Positions 1 through 6,324 of a stretch of 9,000 nt of DNA are shown piece by piece. Source of the stretch: Spirochaetales bacterium. GTDB taxonomy: Bacteria > Spirochaetota > Spirochaetia > SZUA-6 > DRHE01. Position 1 is the stretch's first letter. Each line of letters begins with the position of its first letter. Made by a program: the position numbers and the translations under genes. A model generated the notes under the pieces. It saw only the letters and a list, made by a program, of their open reading frames with translations, was not told the DNA's origin and ran no database searches. The DNA is taken from contig JAFGFV010000042.1 in NCBI GenBank assembly GCA_016930895.1, positions 1 through 9,000 of the forward strand. Direction: 5' to 3'.

Positions 1-552
1 TCGCCCGCTTTCGTCGAGGAACAGCGTCTCCCAGCGGCGCCTGAGGCTCGAGCGCGCCCCCAGGCGGAACAGGCGGTCGATCACGCTGCGGCGCTCGGCG
101 GGGATGCCCACCGGAGACACCGCCGGCAGCAGCTCGTCCTCCCGCAGCTCCAGGGCCCGGCCAAAGCCCGCGCGGCGGAGAGTCCCTCCCAGCCAGCAGG
201 TGCCGAGACCCAGGTCGGTGGCCTTGAGCACCAGGAGCTCGAACAGGTAGCCAAAGTCCACGAGGGCGAGCTCACCCCGGACTGCGGCCCCGGCCAGGTA
301 CGTCGGGGCCCCCCGGATGACCCCGTAGGTTCCGAGGCGCTCGCCCCGCGGGCCCCCGGGGGCTTTCGGGTTCCAGGCCTCCCGGTCGAGGAGTCGAAAA
401 CGGCACGGAGTGCCCAGCGGCCCTAGTTGCAGCTGCCCGCAGGCGGCCTCCAGGGCCGCCCGCCGCGCGGCCGGCAGAGGCTGGGCCCGGAAGCTCCGCA
501 CCGAGCTCCGCTCCCGTATCAAGGCTCGCGGGTCCCTGCGGTATTCCAGCAC
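1..552 (-). CDS. Nitroreductase-family FMN protein (partial, C-terminus beyond the left edge)
   Basis: The reading frame is open from a GTG at 552 to position 1 (184 codons seen) and continues out of the window. The start is set by a strong AGGAGG eight bases upstream. Visible marks of the nitroreductase fold are an N-terminal ERSSVRSF (residues 14-21), the usual Arg/Ser FMN-phosphate motif, a run of Pro-rich segments, an alpha-helical DFGYLFELLVLKATDLGLG (99-117), then TCWLGGT (118-124) and SPVGIP (146-151). This order, especially LGLGTCWLGGT followed by a Gly-Ile-Pro strand, resembles the 'putative TM nitroreductase' group (TM1586-like) rather than classical NfsB. Such proteins are flavin-dependent oxidoreductases of mostly unknown substrate; I infer cytoplasmic location because there is no signal peptide. 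It is transcribed divergently from the rarA-like gene. Substrate cannot be told from the sequence. Confidence 0.8.
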   Translation of the reverse strand, partial: MLEYRRDPRALIRERSSVRSFRAQPLPAARRAALEAACGQLQLGPLGTPCRFRLLDREAWNPKAPGGPRGERLGTYGVIRGAPTYLAGAAVRGELALVDFGYLFELLVLKATDLGLGTCWLGGTLRRAGFGRALELREDELLPAVSPVGIPAERRSVIDRLFRLGARSSLRRRWETLFLDESGR

Positions 553-560
553 GTGGCTTT

Positions 561-566
561 CCTCCT
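561..566 (-). promoter_or_regulatory. Ribosome binding site of the nitroreductase-like gene
   Basis: A perfect AGGAGG on the minus strand lies 8 bases upstream of GTG at 552. It is the best Shine-Dalgarno in the window and decides the GTG start. Confidence 0.75.
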
Positions 567-587
567 GTGGGCGCCGGGCGCGGATCT

Positions 588-615
588 AGGCTATTATAGG
601 AGGAGGCTATTATAG
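588..615. repeat. Tandem 12-bp direct repeat (AGGCTATTATAG x2, period 16) holding two TATAAT boxes
   Basis: AGGCTATTATAG occurs at 588-599 and again at 604-615. Each copy contains CTATTATAG, a 9-bp palindrome around a central base, so it reads TATAAT on the minus strand (593-598 and 609-614) and TATTAT, one mismatch from consensus, on the plus strand (592-597 and 608-613). In this GC-rich background it is the only clearly AT-rich patch between the two divergent genes. A minus-strand start from the 593-598 box would leave a leader of about 34 bases before GTG 552; a plus-strand start from 608-613 would leave about 50 bases before ATG 671. No good -35 hexamer is visible at 16-18 bp in either direction. 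Confidence 0.7.
593..614 (-). promoter_or_regulatory. Candidate -10 elements of the nitroreductase promoter (divergent region)
   Basis: Two perfect TATAAT hexamers on the minus strand, 16 bp apart. The nearest -35-like hexamer for the downstream box is TTCGCT (617-622, 18-bp spacer), only three of six matches. The promoter assignment is therefore based on the -10 boxes and position only; an alternative is an operator or a binding site for a regulator serving both genes. Confidence 0.45.
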
Positions 616-670
616 AAGCGAAGCATCCGAACCGCCAGGGGCGGCCCGGAGATGAGGCACGGGGATTCTG

Positions 671-2983
671 ATGAGTGAGGAGCTCTTCGAGCGGGCCGCA
701 CGGCCCGAGGAAATGCCGCTGGCCGCGCGCATGCGCCCCCGGACCCTGGAGGAGTTCGTCGGGCAGGGGCACATCCTCGGCCAGGGGCGGCTCCTGCGCC
801 GGGCCATCCAGGCGGACCAGCTCTCGTCGCTCATCTTCTACGGTCCTCCCGGTACCGGAAAGACGACCCTGGCGAGGGTGATCGCCAACACCACCCGGAG
901 CCACTTCGAGAGCATCAACGCGGTGCTGGCCGGGGTCAAGGAGATCCGGGCGGTCACCGCGCAGGCGGAGGAGCGGCGCCGCCTGCACGGCCAGAGGACG
1001 ATCCTCTTCGTGGACGAGGTGCACCGCTGGAACAAGGCTCAGCAGGATGCGCTTCTGCCCTGGGTCGAGAACGGCACCGTCGTCCTGATCGGAGCTACCA
1101 CCGAAAACCCCTTTTTCGAGGTGAACCCCGCCCTGGTCAGCCGTTCCCGGGTCTTCCAGCTGACCCCCCTGAGCCGGGAGGAGCTGCTCGAGATCGCACG
1201 CGCGACCCTCGGGGACCCCGAGCGGGGCTACGGCGGTCTGAAGGTGGAGATCCACCCCGACGCCCTGGAGCACTTGGTGGACGTGGCCGGGGGGGATGCC
1301 CGCACCCTGCTCAACGCCCTGGAGCTGGCCGTGGAAACGACGCCCGAGTCCTTTCCGCCCCCTCCCGGCGAGCCGATCCACGTGACCCTGCAGATCGCCG
1401 AGGAGAGCATCCAGCGCCGGGCGATCCTGTACGACAAGGAGGGGGACTACCACTTCGACACCATCAGCGCCTTCATCAAGAGCCTGAGGGGCTCGGACCC
1501 CGACGCGGCGCTGTACTGGATGGCCAGGATGGTCTACGCGGGGGAGAACCCCCGCTTCATCCTCCGGCGCATGCTGATCTTCGCCGCCGAGGACGTGGGT
1601 CTGGCGGACCCCAACGCCCTGGCGGTGGCGGAGGCCGCGGCCGCGGCCTTCGACCGGGTGGGACTTCCCGAGGGGCGCTTCCACCTGGCCCAGGCGGCCC
1701 TGTACCTGGCCACCGCGCCCAAGTCGAACACCACCCTCGCCTTTTTCGATGCCCTCAAGACCGTCGAGGAGGAGCAGTCCGGGGAGGTGCCGCCGCACCT
1801 CAAGGACTCGAGCCGGGACAAGGAGGGCTTCGGCCACGGCCAGGGCTACCTGTACCCTCACGCCTATCGGGACCACTGGGTGGCCCAGCAGTACCTGCCC
1901 GACCGGCTGCAGGGCAAGGTGTTCTACCACCCGTCCGACCAGGGGCGGGAAGCGGAGATCCGGGAGGCCGTGGAGCGCCGCCGGGAGGCGCAGCTCGCGG
2001 CCATGCTGGAGTCCGAGGAACGCGGCGGGGAGGTCCTGACCTTCAGCCCTCCCGACCGGGCCCGGGAGTTGTGGCTGGAGCGGACGGTCAGCCGGGTGAG
2101 CGAGCAGCTGGCCGCGCTCCGGGAGGAGCTCTTCGCCTCCTTCGCCCTGGCGCGGCACCACCTGGTGCTGGACCTGAACGCCCGCGGTGGGCTGCTCACC
2201 TGGGAGGCGGCCCGGCGGGTGCCCGAAGGGGGGGTGTGGGCGGTGGCTGGCAGCCCCGAAGAGGCCCGGCTTCTCGAAACCACGGCCGCGGGCCTGCCGG
2301 AGCTGGAGCGGCCTCGTGTCCTGCAGCGGGGCCTCGGGGGCAGGGACTTCGATCTGCCGGCCCTCCTTGCCGCCGCGGGGGAACCGGAGCTCCGCTTCGA
2401 CCTCGCGATCGGCAGGGACGCCCTGCTGCGGGAGAGCGACCGCGAGGCGGCGCTGCGCGGGGCGGCGGAGGCGCTGCGCCCCGGAGGCGGTCTGGCCCTG
2501 GCGGAGACCATCCCCGCCGCGGGCCGGCGCCTGTCGGAGGCCCTGGACTTGAGCCGGGAGAGCCGGGAGTTCACGGAACGGTTGGAGGCAGCCGAAGCGC
2601 GGATCTACCGCAATCCCGCGGACCCCCTGACCTGTTGGGACGAGCAGGCACTGCTCGAGGCCGTGAAGGCGGCAGGTTTCGCGGAGGTGCGCGGCAGGAA
2701 CCGGCAACTGCGCTTCACGCGGATGGTCCGGCAGGCCGACCTGGAGCGCTGGTTCGCCCGCCCCCGCGAGCGCGCCGTCGCCACCGCATCCGAGCGGGGC
2801 CGCCGTGCCCCGACGGGCCCACCCGCGCCGCCGCCGTCCCGCAGCTACGGCGAACAGGCCGCGGAGGTTCTGGCCCCGGAGGAGCTCGAGCGCCTCGAAG
2901 CCCTGTGCAGGGAGCAGCTGCAGGACCGTGCGGTGGAGTGGTTTCGGGCGGTGGTGATCGTAGCGGCCCGGAAGCCGGCCTAG
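671..2983 (+). CDS. rarA: RarA/MgsA-type AAA+ ATPase fused to a methyltransferase-like C-terminal domain
   Basis: The first ~445 of 770 residues are a complete replication-associated recombination protein A, a clamp-loader-related AAA+ ATPase that acts at stalled replication forks. Visible are the N-terminal MRPRTLEEFVGQ (21-32), Walker A GPPGTGKTT (58-66), Walker B ILFVDEVHR (111-119), sensor 1 GATTENP (141-147), arginine-finger region SRSR (157-160), sensor 2 GGDARTLLNALE (207-218) and the tetramerisation domain with KEGDYHFDTISAFIKSLRG (256-274) and AEDVGLADP (306-314). RarA alone is usually about 420-450 residues. The remaining ~320 residues look like a class I methyltransferase fold: HHLVLDLNARGGLLTWEA (496-513) at motif I, EALRPGGGLALAE, and later an LLEAVKAAGF segment, with two of the three motif I glycines replaced. 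A RarA/unknown-domain fusion of this size is known from cyanobacteria and other phyla. The start ATG has only a weak GGGG at 6 bases. Its stop overlaps that of the convergent glycosyltransferase gene. Confidence 0.95.
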   Translation: MSEELFERAARPEEMPLAARMRPRTLEEFVGQGHILGQGRLLRRAIQADQLSSLIFYGPPGTGKTTLARVIANTTRSHFESINAVLAGVKEIRAVTAQAEERRRLHGQRTILFVDEVHRWNKAQQDALLPWVENGTVVLIGATTENPFFEVNPALVSRSRVFQLTPLSREELLEIARATLGDPERGYGGLKVEIHPDALEHLVDVAGGDARTLLNALELAVETTPESFPPPPGEPIHVTLQIAEESIQRRAILYDKEGDYHFDTISAFIKSLRGSDPDAALYWMARMVYAGENPRFILRRMLIFAAEDVGLADPNALAVAEAAAAAFDRVGLPEGRFHLAQAALYLATAPKSNTTLAFFDALKTVEEEQSGEVPPHLKDSSRDKEGFGHGQGYLYPHAYRDHWVAQQYLPDRLQGKVFYHPSDQGREAEIREAVERRREAQLAAMLESEERGGEVLTFSPPDRARELWLERTVSRVSEQLAALREELFASFALARHHLVLDLNARGGLLTWEAARRVPEGGVWAVAGSPEEARLLETTAAGLPELERPRVLQRGLGGRDFDLPALLAAAGEPELRFDLAIGRDALLRESDREAALRGAAEALRPGGGLALAETIPAAGRRLSEALDLSRESREFTERLEAAEARIYRNPADPLTCWDEQALLEAVKAAGFAEVRGRNRQLRFTRMVRQADLERWFARPRERAVATASERGRRAPTGPPAPPPSRSYGEQAAEVLAPEELERLEALCREQLQDRAVEWFRAVVIVAARKPA

Positions 2984-4323
2984 CAGCCGGAGGCGCCGCC
3001 GAGGGTCCCGTTGGTGTGGGCGCCGTTGGCGAGGTTGCCGCCGGGGATCGTGCCGAAGAAGCTCGTCAGCAGGTGGCCCAGTCCGCGCCGCAGCCCCCGA
3101 TAGGAGAAGTACTTCTGCCCCAGCTCGAAGTTCTTCTCCACCATGCGCAGGCGCCGCTCGGGGTCCCGGAGCACCTCCTCGACGCGGCGCACGGCGGCGC
3201 CACTCAGGTAGCCGTCGATGGCCACCACGTCGAAGCCCTTGGGCTCGATGTCCACGATGTAGACGGAGTAGCGGTTCACGAGCAGGGGCTTCTTGAACAG
3301 GATCGCCTCCAGGAAGGCGTTGCCGAAGCCCTCGTACAGGCTGGGGTAGGTGATCAGGTCCACGTGGGGGTAGACGTCCCAGAGGGTGTAGAGCTTCCTG
3401 CCCTCCCCGGTGTACCCGCGCCCGTGGCTGAGGCGGTTGTAGATGAAGTACACCGGCACTCTCTGCCGCTCCGCCGCCTCCTTGATCCACTCGTAGTAGT
3501 CCGGCCCTTCGTCGGACAGGGAATGGGAGATAAGGAGCTTGACCTTCGGGATCTCCAGGCGTTCGACCAGGTAGAGGGCCTGCTCGATGCCCTTTCGGGA
3601 CACGACCCGGGTGGGCTGCAGGATCAGCACGTCGTCCTCTTCGAAGCCCATGTCCGCCCGGAAGGAGCGGTTGAAGTCGTCGATGCCGCCTGCCCGCCGG
3701 AAGTCCGCCACGTTGTAGATGAGCTGAGAGGAGATCCCGGTCTTGGCCGCCAGGTCCTTCTGAGCCATCGTGTTGATGACCACGTGTTTCAGGGAGGGCA
3801 GATCGGGCGGAAAGGCCATCTTGAGGAACTCCGGGACCGCGTTCAGGAGGAAGCGGGGCCGCTCCCAGTAGAAATCGTGGTGGTGCCCGATCGCCGGGAT
3901 GCCGGTCTCCGCGATCACTTCGGTCAGGGCGATCCCCAGAGGGATGTGCATGGGAATGGCGAGGACGTTCTCGGCCACGATCAGGTCCAGCTCGAAGCGT
4001 TCGATGAACTCGTACAGCCGGTCCTTCAGGTATTCGGTCTGAGCGCAGATGCGGTTGGTGATCTCCCGGGAGCGGGTCTGGTGGCCGAACAGGGCCTTGT
4101 CCAGCGCGAGGTTGTCGGGATGCTGGAAGAAGGCCTCCGGCACGAGCATGCTGGTCTCGGGGTCGCCCTCCAGTTCCCCGGCGAACCAGTAGCAGCGGTG
4201 GTGAAACTCCGCGAGGACTTCGGCCCACTTGCGGGCCTCGAGAGTGACCCCGTCCATTCCCTTGAAGCGGGTGGAGACGAAGCCGACGTTCAGGAGCCTG
4301 CCGTGGTGATGCCTGGCCTTCAT
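2980..4323 (-). CDS. GT4-type (GT-B fold, retaining) glycosyltransferase
   Basis: A 447-residue cytoplasmic protein without signal peptide or membrane segment. The N-terminal half has NVGFVSTRFKGMDGV (12-26), the glycine-containing loop of the first Rossmann domain, and conserved-looking IPMHIPLG (123-130) and HHHDFYWERPRF (147-158). The C-terminal donor-binding half has ILQPTRVVSRKGIEQAL (234-250; R239 and K244 are the expected donor-phosphate contacts), VDLITYPS (321-328) and the E-x7-E motif EGFGNAFLE (331-339). These are the signatures of glycosyltransferase family 4. The acceptor is unknown; the N-terminus and HHHDFYWERP segment distantly recall enzymes that make mannosylglucosylglycerate-type solutes, but this is memory-based and weak. 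The last ~20 residues (GGNLANGAHTNGTLGGASGC) are low-complexity and end in Cys. The ATG overlaps the stop of the upstream HD-GYP gene as ATGA, and no good Shine-Dalgarno is adjacent, so translation probably depends on coupling. Confidence 0.9.
   Translation of the reverse strand: MKARHHHGRLLNVGFVSTRFKGMDGVTLEARKWAEVLAEFHHRCYWFAGELEGDPETSMLVPEAFFQHPDNLALDKALFGHQTRSREITNRICAQTEYLKDRLYEFIERFELDLIVAENVLAIPMHIPLGIALTEVIAETGIPAIGHHHDFYWERPRFLLNAVPEFLKMAFPPDLPSLKHVVINTMAQKDLAAKTGISSQLIYNVADFRRAGGIDDFNRSFRADMGFEEDDVLILQPTRVVSRKGIEQALYLVERLEIPKVKLLISHSLSDEGPDYYEWIKEAAERQRVPVYFIYNRLSHGRGYTGEGRKLYTLWDVYPHVDLITYPSLYEGFGNAFLEAILFKKPLLVNRYSVYIVDIEPKGFDVVAIDGYLSGAAVRRVEEVLRDPERRLRMVEKNFELGQKYFSYRGLRRGLGHLLTSFFGTIPGGNLANGAHTNGTLGGASGC
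4320..4323 (-). other. ATGA stop/start overlap coupling the HD-GYP and glycosyltransferase genes
   Basis: On the minus strand the TGA that ends the HD-GYP gene (4322-4320) overlaps the ATG that begins the glycosyltransferase gene (4323-4321). This is the classic termination-reinitiation arrangement and supports co-translation at linked levels. Confidence 0.85.
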
Positions 4324-6176
4324 CCGTCCGTGGTTGGGGGGATTTCCTCCACCTGTTTGCCCAGCACGGCTGCGAAGCGTTCGGGATGCTCCTCGAACTC
4401 GTTGAAGATCATGATGCTGCGGAAGATCTGCTGGTTCTGGAGAAAGGCGTCCACCACGTCTGGGTCGAACTGGGTGCCCCGCCCCTGGACGATCAGCTCC
4501 AGCGCCTCCTCGTGGCTCATGGCTCCCTTGTAGGGCCGGTCGCTGGTCAGGGCGTCGTACACGTCGGCCAGGGCCACGATGCGCGCGGAGAGGGGGATGT
4601 CGGTGCCGGCCAGGCCCTTGGGATACCCTGTGCCGTCCCAGCGTTCATGGTGGTAGTAGGCGATCTCCTTGCCCAGGGTCAGGAAGCTCTCGCGGTTGAT
4701 CTCCCTGTCCACGTCGCTCAGGGCGTCACCCCCTAGGCGGGAGTGCTCCTTGATCGTGGTGAACTCGCCTTCGGTCAGCTTGCCCGGCTTGAGCAGGATG
4801 GAGTCCGGGATGGCCACCTTGCCCACGTCGTGCAGGATCGCCGACAGGCACAGGTCCTCGATGTAGCGATCGGTGATGTACTTGCGGTAGTCCTTGCGGC
4901 CCCGGAGGCTGGTGGCCAGCACCTTGGTGTACTCCCGGATCCTCTTCAGGTGCTTGCCGGTGTCCTTGTCCCGGTACTCGGTGAGTCGGGCAAACCCCAG
5001 GATCGCCGCATCCTGGGTTTCCTTGAGCTGGTCGAAAGAGTCCTTGAGCTTGCGCTCCAGGTTGACCCGTTCGGTCAGGTCCTTCTCGATGATCGAATAG
5101 GCCACCAGCTCGCCGCTGGTGTTGCGGATCTCGGAGTAGGACGCGTACGTGTAGACCAGGCTGCCGTCCTTGCGGCGCCGGGGGGCTTCGGCCTCGACGT
5201 AGCGCCCCTGGCTCTCCCCGACTCTCCGGAAGATCTCGGGCAGCTGGAGGCGGCCCTCCCCGGTCCCGAACAGGGCGTCGAAGCTCTGTCCGGCCACCTC
5301 ATCCCAGCGGTAGCCGTACAGCTGGCTGGCGGTGTAGTTCCAGTTCACGACGTCGCCGAGGGGATCCACGATGACGATCGAGGTTAGCAGGGTATCGAAC
5401 AGCAGCGAATAGTTGCGCTCGGAGATCTTGAGGCGCGCCTCCAGGTTCTTGAGGTAGGAAACGTCCTTGAACTGGCTCGTGTATCCGACCACCACGCCGT
5501 CGGGGTTGCGGATGACCCACGAACTGTCGAGGACCCGTCGGATGGCCCTGCTCGTCGTGTACAGGTGGGTCTCGAGGTTGTACACCACGTCCTGCTCCAG
5601 GAGCCGCAGGAGCTTGTCGTCCAGGTCTTCGTGGTACACGTAGTAGTCTTCGATGTTGCCGATCTCCTGGTCGGCGGGCTGCTCGAGCAGGCGGTAGAGG
5701 GCGGGGTTGGCGGTGATCACCCGGCCTTTCAGGTTGGCCGTGAACAGGGGGTCCCCGAAGTTGCGGAACAGGCTCTCGTAGCGTTCCGCCGGACCGGCGG
5801 CCTCCCCGCGCCCGGCCGCTTCGGCGCTCCGGGCATCCAGGCGAATCCTGACCAGGGTGTACTCCCCGGATTCGGCCTCCACCGGGAAGGCGGCTACCCG
5901 GAAATGCCGCGGCTCCCCTTCGGGGCCCGGAATGACCGCGAGGCGTTCCATGATGCGGCAGGTGTCCGGGCTGATGTACTCGAGGAAACGCCGGTCGACC
6001 AGGATGTCCCGGCTGCGCCAGCCGGTCTGCTGGAGGAGCACCTCGTTGAAAAAGAGGACCTCCTTGTCCTGGTCGAGGATCAGGAACCCGTCCGAGAGAG
6101 TCTCGATGATTTTGAGGATCACATCGGCGAAGATGGTCGTCGCCCTCCTGCCTCTTGCCAACGGTACCGGGGCCAA
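4320..6176 (-). CDS. Three-PAS HD-GYP cyclic-di-GMP phosphodiesterase
   Basis: From TTG 6176 the protein is 618 residues (numbers below use that start). Three PAS-type sensor domains are seen at about 18-115 (LSDGFLILDQDKEVLFFNE), 131-245 (DPLFTANLKGRVITANPAL, ending YTSQFKDVS) and 252-372 (IVIVDPLGDVVNWNYTAS, ending SIIEKDLTER), followed by a short helical linker and an HD-GYP domain at 390-580. Catalytic features are intact: H409 in TGKHLKRI, HDVGK with H449/D450, KEH (477-479), HHERWDGTGYP (509-519) and DVYDALTSDRPYK (538-550). Such domains hydrolyse c-di-GMP at a di- or tri-metal centre. There is no membrane segment, so the sensed signal should be cytoplasmic (redox, ligand or partner); no haem or flavin residue can be assigned. 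The true start is uncertain: TTG 6176, TTG 6161 and GTG 6122 all lack a well-placed Shine-Dalgarno, whereas AGGAGG at 6144-6149 sits nine bases before an in-frame ATC (6134). It is the first gene of a two-gene unit with the glycosyltransferase. Confidence 0.93.
   Translation of the reverse strand: MAPVPLARGRRATTIFADVILKIIETLSDGFLILDQDKEVLFFNEVLLQQTGWRSRDILVDRRFLEYISPDTCRIMERLAVIPGPEGEPRHFRVAAFPVEAESGEYTLVRIRLDARSAEAAGRGEAAGPAERYESLFRNFGDPLFTANLKGRVITANPALYRLLEQPADQEIGNIEDYYVYHEDLDDKLLRLLEQDVVYNLETHLYTTSRAIRRVLDSSWVIRNPDGVVVGYTSQFKDVSYLKNLEARLKISERNYSLLFDTLLTSIVIVDPLGDVVNWNYTASQLYGYRWDEVAGQSFDALFGTGEGRLQLPEIFRRVGESQGRYVEAEAPRRRKDGSLVYTYASYSEIRNTSGELVAYSIIEKDLTERVNLERKLKDSFDQLKETQDAAILGFARLTEYRDKDTGKHLKRIREYTKVLATSLRGRKDYRKYITDRYIEDLCLSAILHDVGKVAIPDSILLKPGKLTEGEFTTIKEHSRLGGDALSDVDREINRESFLTLGKEIAYYHHERWDGTGYPKGLAGTDIPLSARIVALADVYDALTSDRPYKGAMSHEEALELIVQGRGTQFDPDVVDAFLQNQQIFRSIMIFNEFEEHPERFAAVLGKQVEEIPPTTDG
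6144..6149 (-). promoter_or_regulatory. AGGAGG Shine-Dalgarno candidate near the HD-GYP gene start
   Basis: A perfect minus-strand AGGAGG lies inside the 5' part of the longest HD-GYP frame. It is 21 bases from the in-frame GTG at 6122, which is too far, and 9 bases from an in-frame ATC at 6134. If functional it argues that codons upstream of 6134 are leader rather than protein. Confidence 0.4.
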
Positions 6177-6189
6177 TCGTGCGCGTCAA
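6161..6189 (-). promoter_or_regulatory. Candidate sigma70-type promoter for the HD-GYP/glycosyltransferase unit
   Basis: On the minus strand TTGACG (6184-6189; five of six to consensus) is followed after exactly 17 bp by TACCGT (6161-6166; three of six). Transcription would begin near 6154, just upstream of the AGGAGG at 6144-6149. If correct, both TTG start candidates (6176 and 6161) lie upstream of the transcript and are excluded. The weak -10 keeps confidence low. Confidence 0.35.
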
Positions 6190-6194
6190 CCCAC

Positions 6195-6209
6195 ACCGAT
6201 ATTGTCGGT
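6195..6209. promoter_or_regulatory. Palindrome ACCGA-TATTG-TCGGT in the divergent intergenic region
   Basis: Five-base arms, perfectly complementary, around a five-base AT-rich centre. It lies just upstream of the TTGACG box of the HD-GYP unit, and about 70 bp upstream of the candidate -35 of the propeller gene, a plausible place for a regulator to bind. A palindrome this short can occur by chance. Confidence 0.35.
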
Positions 6210-6244
6210 AGGAAGCGCACCAAGGATAACGTCCGTCGACTTGC

Positions 6245-6266
6245 CTGGCGGGAAATCCTCCGCCAG
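6245..6266. promoter_or_regulatory. Inverted repeat CTGGCGG-N8-CCGCCAG in the divergent intergenic region
   Basis: Seven-base perfect arms (6245-6251 and 6260-6266) with an eight-base loop. There is no following T-run on either strand, so it is not an intrinsic terminator. It lies just upstream of the candidate -35 of the propeller gene and may be an operator, or only a GC-rich chance hairpin. Confidence 0.35.
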
Positions 6267-6276
6267 CCGGTTTCCC

Positions 6277-6306
6277 TTGCGCGGCGGTGGCGGCTGTGCG
6301 TATGAT
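6277..6306 (+). promoter_or_regulatory. Candidate promoter of the propeller/HEAT gene
   Basis: TATGAT (6301-6306, five of six to the -10 consensus) is preceded after 18 bp by TTGCGC (6277-6282, three of six). The predicted transcript start near 6313 would leave only about a dozen leader bases before ATG 6325, shorter than usual. Evidence rests mainly on the -10 box. Confidence 0.35.
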
Positions 6307-6324
6307 GGGCCGAGGCATCACGGC

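Noticed and set aside
272..4228. Very long minus-strand open frame (over 1300 codons) antisense to rarA and overlapping the glycosyltransferase gene in another frame
   Set aside because: Its translation is Arg/Gly/Pro-rich low-information sequence, typical of a GC-rich shadow frame; the real genes on both strands have clear family motifs.
2071..4533. Plus-strand open frame of 820 codons across the rarA 3' end and antisense to the glycosyltransferase gene
   Set aside because: It overlaps two well-supported genes in other frames and shows no domain pattern.
5857..6324. Upstream extension of the propeller gene frame into the HD-GYP gene
   Set aside because: The extension is antisense to the PAS region of the HD-GYP gene and would bury the signal peptide 156 residues inside the protein; ATG 6325 is the sensible start.
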